From positions 17,887,081-17,951,080 of the forward strand of contig OY365813.1 in NCBI GenBank assembly GCA_959347315.1: 64,000 nt of DNA, read 5' to 3'. Below are positions 13,001 to 22,292 of this stretch, in pieces (the first letter of the stretch is position 1; each line of letters begins with the position of its first letter). The translations under genes were made by a program, and so were the position numbers. Source of the stretch: Bimastos eiseni (taxonomy: Eukaryota; Annelida; Clitellata; Crassiclitellata; Lumbricidae). Under the pieces are notes generated by a model. It was not told the DNA's origin. It saw nothing but the letters and a program-made list of their open reading frames with translations, and did no database searches.

Positions 13001-14870
13001 CAGACATATACAATGAATTGACGCATGCATCAATACATATATACATAGTATACTGAGCACTGCCACCCCTTCCCCATTGCATTGGTTAAATGTCTAAAGA
13101 CATTAAGACATTGATTTTACCATACTAACAATTCTTGCATTTTAAAGTTTTAATGCTACTTAATATTGATTAAGCAGGAACGTAGTCTGTGCTTGGGTGT
13201 ACAGTTCTGATTTTTATAGTCCGTGTTGTGTGCGTCATAATTAGAAAAATTAATTATATTTTCGGGACTTCCGCCCCCCCCCCACCGTACGCAACCGTAC
13301 GCAACCTCTCTGAAATTCGAAACCTCCCTCGCTGCGTACGTAAATTTTGTGGTCGTCTCCTAAAGCTACATGGGGAAAGACAGGGAGGAGGGAGACCAAA
13401 AAGGACCAAAGTTTCGCCAGACAAGGCCGTAAAATGGAGAAGACAAGACATATATATTTATGATGACGAAGACGACCATGGGCGCCTGTATATGGTGAAG
13501 ACGATGATGAATTTAATGATGGCGTTGATGACGACAATGATGACGGTGATGGTGTAATTGTCCTTGTTGTAATGGCTAATTATGATGACGATGATGATGT
13601 TGCTGTTATTGTTGCTGATGTTGATAATGACGACGATGGCGACGTCGCAGAATGCTTTCAATGGCATTGGTTAATCGGAGAACATGGTAAGTATGTTGAC
13701 TGCACTTACCATTTTCGGTCGAGTTCGGGTTTTGAGGCATCGTCACATTAGCATCCGCAGCAACGACCAAAGGTCCTGAAACGACGACAAGTTTGTCATC
13801 ATCATCATCATTATAATCATGCACTTAATTGTAGTGGTTGCTTGTTATGATGCATGTTGTTGTTTTTGTTGTTGTCACTATTGCTTCTGATGGAAGTTTC
13901 TTTGGTCGACTGTCAACTATTCGGAGAGAGACAGACATGTAGGCGAACAAAGAGAAAAGGAGAGGGAAAAGAGAGACAGTGATGGAGGGGGAGAGGGAGA
14001 TATATACAGCTAGGCTAACAGACAGACAGACAGACAGACAGACACAGAGATACACAGACTGAGAAAGACAGAGAGAAAGACCGAGACAGACATACAGAGG
14101 CAGACAGAGGGAGAAGGAAAGATAGAAATTAAGATGGAGATAATTAGAGATATGTAGACAGACAGAAAGAGAGACAGAAAAGATCGTGTATGAGAGAGCG
14201 ATACATGTAGACGGCCAGACGCAGAATGCAAGTGAGCAGCACAAATTCAAAATCACAATTTTAAGAGAGGCATCAGAGTGAAAGACACACTCAACACCGA
14301 CGCAAACACAAGCAGACAAATGCAGCAGTAGAAAGACAGACATAGAGACGGACACAAATAGCAAGACAGACATAAAGACAGACACCGTGTGAAACCGGAA
14401 TCGGACCTCCTTTTACCTACCCTTTCGAAGCACCTCTGCATTGACGCAGCGCTCGTAAATAAGCTTGTGCCCTGCTTACTACTGTCTCCTTTCGAGTGGT
14501 ATTAGAAGTTTGGAATTTACGATTACGGTCACATCTGTCAGCTGTCGACGGGAATCCGTCGGTTGGTTCCACGCTTGTGCGTGGGCCCACCACTGGTGAC
14601 TCGATTTAGCTTTACTGTGCATAGTTTTGTTAACAGACGTATTTTACATGTTCACTATGACATCTAAGATCAAGCCAGCGCAGAGAGCGCCTATGAGTAG
14701 ATGTCTTGAAGGAGAGCACCATTACATTACATTACACCAATTACACCGAACACAAATTCGTAAGACATTATCAGCAGTTCGTTGCAATTATAACTAATAA
14801 AATAAGAAACCGATTTCTTACCAGATGTCAGAAGACAGAGACACGCTATAACCAGCGACGTTCGATGCAT
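3380..14870 (-). CDS. Mucin-like single-pass membrane protein with C-terminal PDZ ligand (complete, 5 exons)
   Basis: Coding exons are 14822-14870, 13710-13775, 10467-10892, 6165-6255 and 3380-3692, read on the minus strand. All introns are GT-AG and the phases match (1,1,1,2). Total coding length is 945 nt, 314 residues plus TGA. Residues 1-22 form a signal peptide (MHRTSLVIACLCLL...). Residues 23-180 are a Ser/Thr/Pro-rich ectodomain with four N-glycosylation sequons near the start (N26, N34, N38, N41) and five 13-residue repeats of the type TMSPSTIASSSSS. Residues 183-206 are one hydrophobic span followed by YRHLGKED and a basic KKPKK. The tail is about 108 residues and ends S-S-T-I-V, a class I PDZ ligand. 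The architecture resembles sialomucins such as podocalyxin/CD34, but I see no sequence homology that names a family. A cell-surface, heavily O-glycosylated, PDZ-anchored protein is inferred. The third coding exon and the membrane exon flank a 4.2-kb intron. Confidence 0.82.
5455..5840 (+). other. Degenerate coding-like stretch, faintly SAM-domain-like
   Basis: Pieces in shifting frames read MPRVVEILNDHLNDGQVEAF, then NYFNLSDEDINDIGLRFGRL and DYLLRIA, broken by stops. The LSDEDINDIGLRFG portion resembles the L(T/S)DEDLK.LGI..LG core of SAM domains. If real it is a relic. It lies in intron 4 of the mucin-like gene, on the opposite strand. Confidence 0.18.
6165..6255 (-). CDS. Mucin-like gene, exon 4 (transmembrane segment)
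   Basis: A 91-nt exon lies between the acceptor gtgcttcttttcag and the donor CTCGG|gtgagc, phase 1 in and 2 out. It encodes P-M-IAAIISGFGCLLLLFILF-VSMALV-YRHL-G: one uninterrupted 24-residue hydrophobic helix followed by basic residues. That agrees with an outside-to-inside topology. Confidence 0.82.
6900..9450. other. Intron 3 of the mucin-like gene: dispersed repeats
   Basis: Holds family D copies (7490-7600, 7847-7905) and SINE-like heads (8395-8460, 8635-8695). No coding sequence recognised. Confidence 0.6.
7490..7600 (-). repeat. Dispersed repeat family D copy
   Basis: Core 'cactgcttgcactctgacag' then 'gtccaaagctcggacaaaag' and 'aggagggcgacg'. Similar cores occur at 7847-7905, 22375-22440, 35622-35730, 38040-38080, 60222-60262 and 61476-61550. 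In the other orientation the consensus is 'gccctcctcctttatccagg' followed by 'cttgggactggcactg'. An old, short, abundant repeat, origin unknown. Confidence 0.5.
9795..10039 (-). other. Possible coding remnant within intron 3 of the mucin-like gene
   Basis: An open stretch reads GPIVDTIDPCSLVTPREGCW, QIPCVHKATNTSLLNVNLNV and RISKHELVRNDLADANRTS. The composition is protein-like and reminiscent of the segment before the protease in Gypsy-type retroelements, but no diagnostic motif is present. It may be an old retroelement fragment. Confidence 0.2.
10467..10892 (-). CDS. Mucin-like gene, exon 3 (Ser/Thr-rich repeat domain)
   Basis: A 426-nt exon lies between the acceptor caccttttgtttcag and the donor AACATCC|gtaagtatg, phase 1 in and 1 out. 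It encodes 142 residues that are mostly Ser, Thr, Pro and Ala. Five 13-residue units (39-bp DNA period, roughly 10590-10790) with the core MSPSTIASSSS lie in the middle, flanked by non-repetitive Ser-rich sequence. Dense Ser/Thr with Pro is typical of O-glycosylated mucin domains. Confidence 0.82.
11024..12404 (-). mobile_element. DD37D mariner (maT-like) transposon, inactive
   Basis: Perfect 26-bp terminal inverted repeats (11024-11049 and 12379-12404, starting CACGGTGATTCA) are flanked by TA on both sides (11022-11023, 12405-12406). The 1381-bp element carries a transposase pseudogene on the minus strand. It sits in intron 2 of the mucin-like gene, in the same orientation. Confidence 0.93.
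11143..12207 (-). pseudogene. Mariner-family transposase, frameshifted and with an internal stop
   Basis: The catalytic domain is intact from 11871 to 11143: WFTDEK, FQQDSAPAHRA and NSPDLNPVDY are visible. Counting from the second to the third Asp gives 37 residues, i.e. DD37D. The N-terminal DNA-binding part is broken. The start ATG near 12207 (MVFTEEDK) is one base out of frame with the downstream HTH (KFPDKEWTLGGLNALL, RPGSGRPRTAA), and an in-frame TAG follows GISQTSV. The family transposes DNA by cut and paste; this copy cannot make a full protein. Confidence 0.9.
12820..12955. repeat. (CATA)n/(CA)n microsatellite
   Basis: Repeats of acatacatac and cacacacaca, in intron 2 of the mucin-like gene. 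Confidence 0.95.
13710..13775 (-). CDS. Mucin-like gene, exon 2
   Basis: A 66-nt exon lies between the acceptor cgtcgtttcag and the donor AAAATG|gtaagtg, phase 1 in and 1 out. It encodes the end of the signal peptide (GPLVVA) and a short Asn-rich stretch with sequons N-V-T and N-S-T. A third (N-A-T) is created across the junction with exon 3. Confidence 0.8.
14560..14745 (+). repeat. SINE-like family C copy
   Basis: Contains 'cgtgggcccaccactggtga', 'actgtgcatagttttg' and 'gagcgcctatgagtagatgtc'. Related copies are at 22005-22165 (plus) and, reversed, at 57731-57905 and 17131-17260. They share a 3' end of 'gagcgcc..gagtaga....gaggcgc' type followed by attac repeats. It lies just downstream of the mucin-like gene's exon 1, in intron 1. 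Confidence 0.6.
14822..14870 (-). CDS. Mucin-like gene, exon 1 (signal peptide)
   Basis: The ATG at 14870-14868 sits in an A-rich context (GAGAAAAATG). The exon encodes MHRTSLVIACLCLLTS plus one nucleotide and ends at the donor TCTG|gtaaga. A hydrophobic core right after a short basic N-terminus makes this the natural start. An in-frame ATG further upstream (14999) would put about 43 non-hydrophobic residues ahead of the signal peptide and is less likely. Confidence 0.8.
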
Positions 14871-14945
14871 TTTTCTCGGTTCGAATCCTCGCCCGATCAA
14901 GTTAACTCCAGGAATCGTCTTCCAGTTTAAATTCCAATGACTTCG

Positions 14946-14960
14946 ATCCTTATATCCACG
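14946..14960 (-). promoter_or_regulatory. Possible TATA box of the mucin-like gene
   Basis: The minus strand reads GGATATAAGG about 80 nt upstream of the chosen ATG. That would place a transcription start about 50 nt before the ATG. This is a plausible spacing, but the call rests only on the motif. Confidence 0.3.
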
Positions 14961-15837
14961 ATGTCGAACCACAAATTGGTGACTGGTAATAAAGCACAAC
15001 TTACAGGTACAGGTATGTATCTATCTATGTATCTGTCTATACAGAGCTCTTCTGGCACAAGATCTCAATAACGGTACATTGGTAGCCCTTTTACAAGGTC
15101 CGCTTAAATGGGTTTATGTTGGAGCAGAGAGAGACGGAGAGGGAGAGAGGGCCAGCTCGAGATCAATGTTGTTTCCACTGGTTTAAACTGGTAACTCGTA
15201 AGTAAGAAGAGGTAATAAAGGACTCATAGAAATTCATATTTACTGCCCGTGTGTGTGTATATATATATATAAGTATATATGTAAGTATATATATATAAGT
15301 ATATATATATAACAATCCGTTTATTTCATATACATATATTCATACAAGTTACGCGCATAATTATTATATGTATATGTTATAAGCGTGTCAGTCACATAGT
15401 GTGTGTATTTGTTGCAAGTTGTTACATATATAGACCGTATGATATGAGCACTTTTTGTATATAGATATAGATATATATATATACATTTTTTTATTTATAT
15501 AATGCAATACAATAGATGTAGTTGTAGCTATACCTATAGGCAGCATGGTATCATATATAACATGTATGCTACCTACGTTTCTATTCGTAAGCATGTATAT
15601 GTATGCATACAAGGTTCTTGACAAGATTCAAAAGCGAATTATACATGCATACATACATACGCAGACAGGGCATGTGTCAAGAGAAACAGAGGTGTACAGA
15701 TCATGATTCATTGAGTTTGAAAGAGAACTATATCGTCCTGTTTAATTGTGTAGTTAGTCGTGCTTTCATGACCTTCAGCTCTCTGACCACGACAATGCAA
15801 TGACGCACTCACTCTCTGTCAGAATACCACCTATATG

Positions 15838-15955
15838 GGGAACGGACAAAAGACCCCCCTCCGGACAAAGGCCCCCCGGACAAAAGTCCCCGGACAAAAG
15901 CCGCCCCCATTTTGGGTAGGACATCTGCCCCCGGACAAAAAAACCTGTTCCAAAG
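15838..15955. repeat. 'CCCCGGACAAA' array
   Basis: At least five spaced repeats of ccccGGACAAAag occur in one orientation. A related array is at 46326-46480 and a short one at 53757-53800. Confidence 0.8.
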
Positions 15956-16085
15956 CGAGGGCCCAACCATTGAGAAGGTACGATTTTGTTTAGTAGTTGT
16001 GCGGGTGAAATGTATATATATATATGTGTGTGTATATATTGTCAGGCTCTGGGTGCTACAATTGTCGTTAGTCATACGGAGCGGG

Positions 16086-16117
<32 letters not shown>

Positions 16118-16504
16118 TATATCAATTTGATTTTACTGAAGGTCGGCTATAAAGGAAGAGGAGTGGTTACATTCTGACACATATGCCCTATTTTCAAAAC
16201 GGCGTCGAAGCCACCATTGCCACTAGAGTAGGGTCTACGCTGCGTAAATATTGTTACGATTCTACTCTATGACAATAGGGATCGTGTAAATGTCTTAGAA
16301 ATGCATGCAAGGCCATTACTATTGTTGTATGTAGAACAGACAAAGGCTACAAAGGCTGAACGAATTGACAAGGTGTGGAAAATGTTTTCTATAGATGGCC
16401 AAAGACCCTCTGAAATACACATTTCAATGTTCACAATCATCTTAACATGTCAATACCACCGCATGCATGCAACGCTCTTATTTACATATCAACTCTGCTA
16501 GACA

Positions 16505-16835
16505 AAACTAATGTGATCTACATGTTAAAATCAAGGCAACGTTAATGTGATTTATAAATGTGAAATACTGGACAAATCTAATGGATTAACATGTCAAGTC
16601 AAATGCAAATCTAATGCGATCTACATGTCAATTCCAGATCAAAGTTACTGTGATCTGCAGAGCAACACTAAAGCAACATTGGTGTGATGTAAACGCAAAT
16701 TCCAAAACAACGGCAATGCGATTTACATGTTAAACCAAGAACAAAGCTAATGTGATTAACATGTCAACCCAAGGAAAAGCTATTGTGATATCGCACTAAA
16801 ATACACGCAAATCTAATAACTTCTATTGCGCCAGT
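16505..16835. repeat. Diverged 34-bp tandem array (about 10 units)
   Basis: The consensus is roughly aaagctaatgtgatttacat followed by gtcaa...caagc. The 'aatgtga' word recurs at 16510, 16544, 16580, 16613, 16647, 16681, 16715, 16749, 16782 and 16815, i.e. spacings of 33-36 bp. Copies are strongly diverged, so the array is old. No protein reading. Confidence 0.85.
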
Positions 16836-17130
16836 ATCTATCGCATACACGCAAATGAATAACCAAATGAAACAAAGCACACGGTTTACAAATTAGCCTT
16901 TAGAGTGTTGGCACAGTCCTTACACGGGGACCTCAGATGATGTAACTCCCTTTTAAACGGACAAAAGGATCTCTTACGATCCATTCACTTTAACACCTTC
17001 GAGCGGCTCTTATAAGGCGCTATATAAATAGCCCAATACAATGTTACATACATACGTACGTACATACATACTTACCTACCTACATACATACATACATATA
17101 TTGAAAAACGAGCACCACTGAATGTAATTT

Positions 17131-17260
17131 AATGTAATCGAGCATTTATATAGCGCCCCATTTAAGATATCTATGCTCGGAGGCGCTCTCTGCGCTCTCT
17201 GCGCTGGCCCATATGATGTAAAATGTCGTGGCGAATGGGTAAAATAAATCTGTTGGCAGA
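17131..17260 (-). repeat. SINE-like family C copy
   Basis: Reverse orientation: 'cgagcatttatatagcgccc' followed by 'gctcggaggcgctctctgcg'. Same family as 14560 and 22005. Confidence 0.5.
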
Positions 17261-18241
17261 ACTATTGAGGCCATACGGTCGCTATATAAAGCAACTCACA
17301 TTTACATTTACTTGTAGTCATGTTGTAAAGGCGACTTTGGGTTTATGAGTTAAACGGTAAATCAGTTAACAACCGTAAAATTGCGCTATAGTAGTTGCGT
17401 GCTAAGTTAAATGTATGCTCGGTAATTAGCCCGTTAACAATCGATTTATACACAGGTGTAGAAGATCGCTTGACAGCAGCAGCAACAACAACAGCAAACA
17501 AAAGTGGTGATAATAATCATGATAATAATAATACCGTTCCAAATCACCCAATTTTCTATCCATGTACAATTTTAGTATCGCCTACGGGATCAGAACTACC
17601 TTTGGTTAAATAATAATAACAATCATAATATTAATAATGAGACGATTTGCATAGCGCCGGACAAAGCCGAGGTCGAAAAAATGGAGCTGTACAAAACGAG
17701 TTGCAAAAAGAACAATGGTAGTTGCTTGAAGTCATAAGACAATTCTTGTGAACATTGTCGTCTGTTCATTCCAGTCTTATTATCACGCGTTTTTTTAAGC
17801 GCAGCGCCGTCCAACGACCAAAGCATTAACGACGGCTCTGAATGAAAGAGGTGCGTATATTCCAAGATCCCTACATAGTAATCGTCTCATGGGAGTTACG
17901 GATTTAGGAAATCTAAGCCAATCTCTTATACCCAATCTGGGACGCCATATTGGCTTAATATTATCTGGACTGCCTATAGGCTTCATCTGGGGTTAACGCC
18001 GTCATTTTCTCTGCCTTGGCACACGACGGCGATGGCTTTATCACTAATACTTGAAGAAGGCGTCGCTTCACCGTGTTTTCGTTTTTATTCAAACAAAAAG
18101 TTATCGGTACAGTGGAATTGTAGTGGTGTTCTCCCAGCACAGTAGTGCGCACAGTACTGCACTGTGGAACTGCAGTATATATGCAGTACTGGTACTGCAG
18201 TGATGTGCTACTACTAAGAAGGGTAACAGATTGGCTGCAGG

Positions 18242-18274
18242 CAAGATTACTCCACTAACAGTGGAGTAATCTTG
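18242..18274. other. 15-bp perfect hairpin with 3-nt loop
   Basis: CAAGATTACTCCACT at 18242-18256 pairs with AGTGGAGTAATCTTG at 18260-18274. It is flanked by 'gctgcagg' direct repeats and preceded (18140-18205) by several overlapping 'agtactgcagt' palindromes. Confidence 0.55.
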
Positions 18275-18342
18275 GGCTGCAGGTATACCTGATATTTTAG
18301 ATTTGTATGCGTGCGTGGTGTGTGTTGGTGTGTGGGTGTAAG

Positions 18343-18369
18343 TGAGTGTGTGTGATTGTGTATGTATGT

Positions 18370-18452
<83 letters not shown>
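18343..18452. repeat. (TG)n microsatellite
   Basis: About 36 uninterrupted TG units plus imperfect flanks. Confidence 0.97.
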
Positions 18453-18848
18453 TATAAAATCGAAAGACTTAAATATCGATACCATTCGGCAGGGTTCAGA
18501 CATGCGACACTGCAGCTGGTTAAGTCTATACTTTGTCAGGAACACAGGGACAGCAAATACAAATACAGACAATAGCTAGGGATTCGCTGATTTGCTGGGG
18601 TTAACTGGTATTTACGTCGCGTGCATCTTTGCAAAACACTGCATTTGTACCTGGTACCAAAGTCTTCATGCTTGACTGCTTTTTCTGCATGAGGTACTTG
18701 GGTACTTTGGTGCCTGACACGCGAATCCAAGTACTTCTTCTCTATGCAAGACAGTGCTTGTACCTGTGACTGCACTTTCGGTATTTGAAAAGCGCCAATT
18801 GCACATCTATTCATTACCATCGTGTCACATACAAAGCTCAGGAATTGA

Positions 18849-18945
18849 TCATGATGTTGATGATGATGATAACGATGATGATGATGATGATGATGATGAT
18901 GAGAATGATGATGGTGATGATGACGACGACGATGATGATTACATC
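18849..18945. repeat. (GAT)n-type microsatellite
   Basis: gatgatgat with single substitutions. It gives Asp-rich, Met-rich and His-rich reading frames, none of them genes. Confidence 0.95.
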
Positions 18946-19218
18946 GGCGGTCCTGATGACGATGCTGAGGATGCGGCTCGTAGTCATCAATATCATACAT
19001 AATACCAAATACTTATCGTAACGTAGAATGACAGCGCATAATAAGTTAGACGAAAGCTCATTATGCTATGTTGCCATAATTATTCGCCATGGTATGTAAT
19101 ATAACATTAGGCCTATGTAGTTATATTTCATGAGTCTGATAAGTCCTTATGTATGATGAAGTCTTTCTTGCGAGAGAGGAAATCTGGCGGAGGTTCTATT
19201 GCCTGGGATGTACATATG

Positions 19219-19516
19219 CTATTTCTTGCTCTTCTTCTCCGCTGCTTCGCCTGCTCCTCCAGCAGCCTTCTCTGCAGCAGCAGCCTTCTCATCGGCAGCC
19301 TGAGCGGCGAGAATCTCCTCCTCTTCCATGACCTTCTTGTGGCGGACCTCGTAGAGATGGCGGAAGTACTCCTTGATGGCCATCACCGTGTCCTTGGCTC
19401 GAATGTGATCCGCCGTCTTCTCGGCGATCATCACCTGCGCCGCGTACGTGTCTCCGCTTGGACTCGATGGTATGACCGATGCGTCGACCACCCTCAGACC
19501 CCTCAGTCCACGCACC
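19219..19516 (-). CDS. GMC-like gene, last exon with charged tail
   Basis: Acceptor tttttgttgtag; stop TAG at 19221-19219. The first 35 or so residues (VRGLRGLRVVDASVIPSSPS and MIAEKTADHIR) end the GMC fold. The remaining residues run ...FRHLYEVRHKKVMEEEE and then an Ala/Glu/Lys-rich stretch ending in EKKSKK. This is probably a helical or coiled-coil extension, beyond the usual end of the family. Confidence 0.87.
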
Positions 19517-20476
19517 CTACAACAAAAACCACACTTCTGATACCGATGGGAACATTGAATTTGTATCTATGGGTTTGGGGAGTGAGTAGCCTGGCGGTTT
19601 GCGCGCTGGTCCGTTTAGGGCCCCAAAATTATATTGAGCTAGAAATCGCAATTGTAATCGTAGTCTCCAAACTAAAACGCGCAACTCGAAGGCCAAGCGC
19701 AGGGCACCAGCTTATCAAATCAAATGGGTTGCTCAAGGGGTATGTATACAGCTCAAGGAAGGTCACAGTCCGGTTTCCGGAGGGTCAGAGAGGAAATAGC
19801 CTCGTCAATAAATCGCGAAAAATTCATTTTAAATAAACTATTTATAACTTAAAGTCAGAAACTATTTTTAAATTGTCACTTGAATAGATATTGCGATATT
19901 ATGGCCTACGAAATAAAAAAAGAGTAAGGCGCTGCACAAAATAACACGATTTCTTCCCCTAATGATTCAGCATATATCACCTTATGACAAATTGACCAAT
20001 TAACCAACTAACCAGACGACCAACTGATCAGATAATCAACTGACCAGATGACGGACTCACCTAATGACACTTAACTCATCCAACAGTCCCTTCAAATAAT
20101 CAACTGACCTAGTGATCGATTGACCGATCGACCCTATCGATTGATGACCTATTCGACCTTTGATCCGCAAACCTTAGGTTGTGGTCGACGACTGCCGTGT
20201 TGTCGTTGGGTGCGCCCATTCGACAGGTGCCGACCGGAGCCATGCCAGACGTCGACAGGTGCCTGAGGTGGCATTCGACATACTGCTCCGTGTAGTTGCC
20301 GAACTTGGCGCATTCGGGCAGCAGTCGATTGGTCAGCTGAAATTCCCAGTCCTTGAAGCTCTTCGTGTTTACCAGTTTTCGAGCGAAAGTAAACGCTGCG
20401 AACGAAGAAGGAGATAGTTTGTTAAAATGCCAATTTTACAGAATCAGTCAGTCAATAAATAAATCAATCAACCAAT

Positions 20477-20550
<74 letters not shown>

Positions 20551-22252
20551 ATTAGTAGAGAAGAAAAAGGAGGAGCAGCAGCAGAGAGAAGTTGGTCTGG
20601 TGATGCAGATGTGGAGGAGAAGGGACATGACATCTCATGTGCATGGTCCGATTAGTCAAAATTGAAGCAAGGAGTTCGGCTGAAGAGCATTCTGGGAATC
20701 TCAAGTATTCTGCACAATATCGACGCCTTTTTTCCCCTCTGATCCCGCCTCACCCACAAATCGAACGCTGGAAATGAGTGCCTACCCTCGGCTAGTATCT
20801 TGACATCGACGTCTTCAGCCAGGTAGTTGGGGTTGATAAGCGGAGGATCATCGGGGTTGTTCGATCGGAGTCGTAGTGTACCTTTACTCCTCGGATGAAG
20901 GAGGAAGGGGAAGATCGTTATTCCCTCTCGGCTCAAAGGATTCCCATGGATCGTGTCCCACACCTACGACAAACACATCCAACGTTCAATATCCAGGTCT
21001 AGCTATGCCTATAATACGTCTGTACACTATCTATAGCGTCGCCACGGGAAGGGGCGGCAGGTACCCCTGATCTTTGCCCAGGCTGGGTCCTGGGACTCGT
21101 ACATATCCGATTTATTTTTCTATGAGGTACCCTATGTGATTTGTGATTTGACATTTCATATTTAAGGACCTCTGCATATAATATAATCATATTTTATCAC
21201 AAATTATAGTTGAAGTAATTGAGGTACAAAAGGGAAAGGGCCCAGAATGTACTCATATTTGTCATAAAATGATTGAAATTACGCAGGCTTGCATCTTACC
21301 ACGCTTCCACATGCCACCTAGTCGCTAGGTTTTTTGCGGGCCCCGCCCCAACCTCAAAGCTCTGGCAACGCCACTGTGTCTGTAAGCACGCATAGAAACC
21401 TCAGCATGCGTATAGAGAGATGTACGTACTTCGTTTTTGACGTTCAACTGGTCGGCATAGTAGACATTTGGGTTTGAGACGAAGTGTAGACCGACGAGTG
21501 GATACTTGATCGTCGGTGGCTGATGACGAAGACGAATGAAAGCGATGGCCTCGCGATACCTTGGACTGGCCTTCATACCTGCATCATCATATTATGACAC
21601 TTCATGGTTGTCCACTCGACAGGAGCATCCACGGTCTTTAAGCTAGATAAGAACGCAGTTCGCGAGGGAGACAGGCAAACGGGGATAGAACCAGACAGAC
21701 AGACAGAAAGACATACAGAAAGACATACAGAGAGAGAGAAGACGAGAGAGACAGCCTGAATGACAGACAGCCAGAGAGAGAATGTGCATGCGTAGGCGTG
21801 TGTGTATGTGTATGATAAAAAGGTGCCTTTCCTTGAAAGTTACGCCTTTAAAATTAGGAGTTAAAGATTAGAAGAAACAGAGCCATATAGAAAAGACCGC
21901 AAACATGTTCTCGGCAGGCGTCGCTCTACCATTTCGATGCAGCTTGGCCCAGAGACTCTCAAAATCCATATAATCTATTCGGCTATTGACGGGAGTTCGT
22001 TGGATAGTTCGACGCTCTTGCGTGGGCCCACCATCGGCGACTCTTTTAACTTACTGTGCACTATTTTGCTAACTGTTGTTAGCAGTCTTTGAAATGACAC
22101 TAACATCACGTAGGCTAGCGCAGAATGCGCCTCTGAGTAGATTTCTTGAAGAGGCGCCATAACAAGTTTAATTGTTTCATTAATTCAAACTCTCTTTCTG
22201 GTATCGTTTGCCTTTCAGATTCTCTCTCTCTCTGTCTGTCTGTCTGTCTGTC

Positions 22253-22292
<40 letters not shown>

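Larger units (their letters stand above)
14871..19218. other. Intergenic between the two minus-strand genes
   Basis: Contains the CCCCGGACAAA array, the 34-bp array, a SINE-like copy, microsatellites and a hairpin. No exon supported. Confidence 0.6.

Noticed and set aside
13825..14385. 186-residue minus ORF rich in Ser/Leu/Cys/Val
   Set aside because: Reads a degenerate (GACA)n tract in intron 1 of the mucin-like gene.
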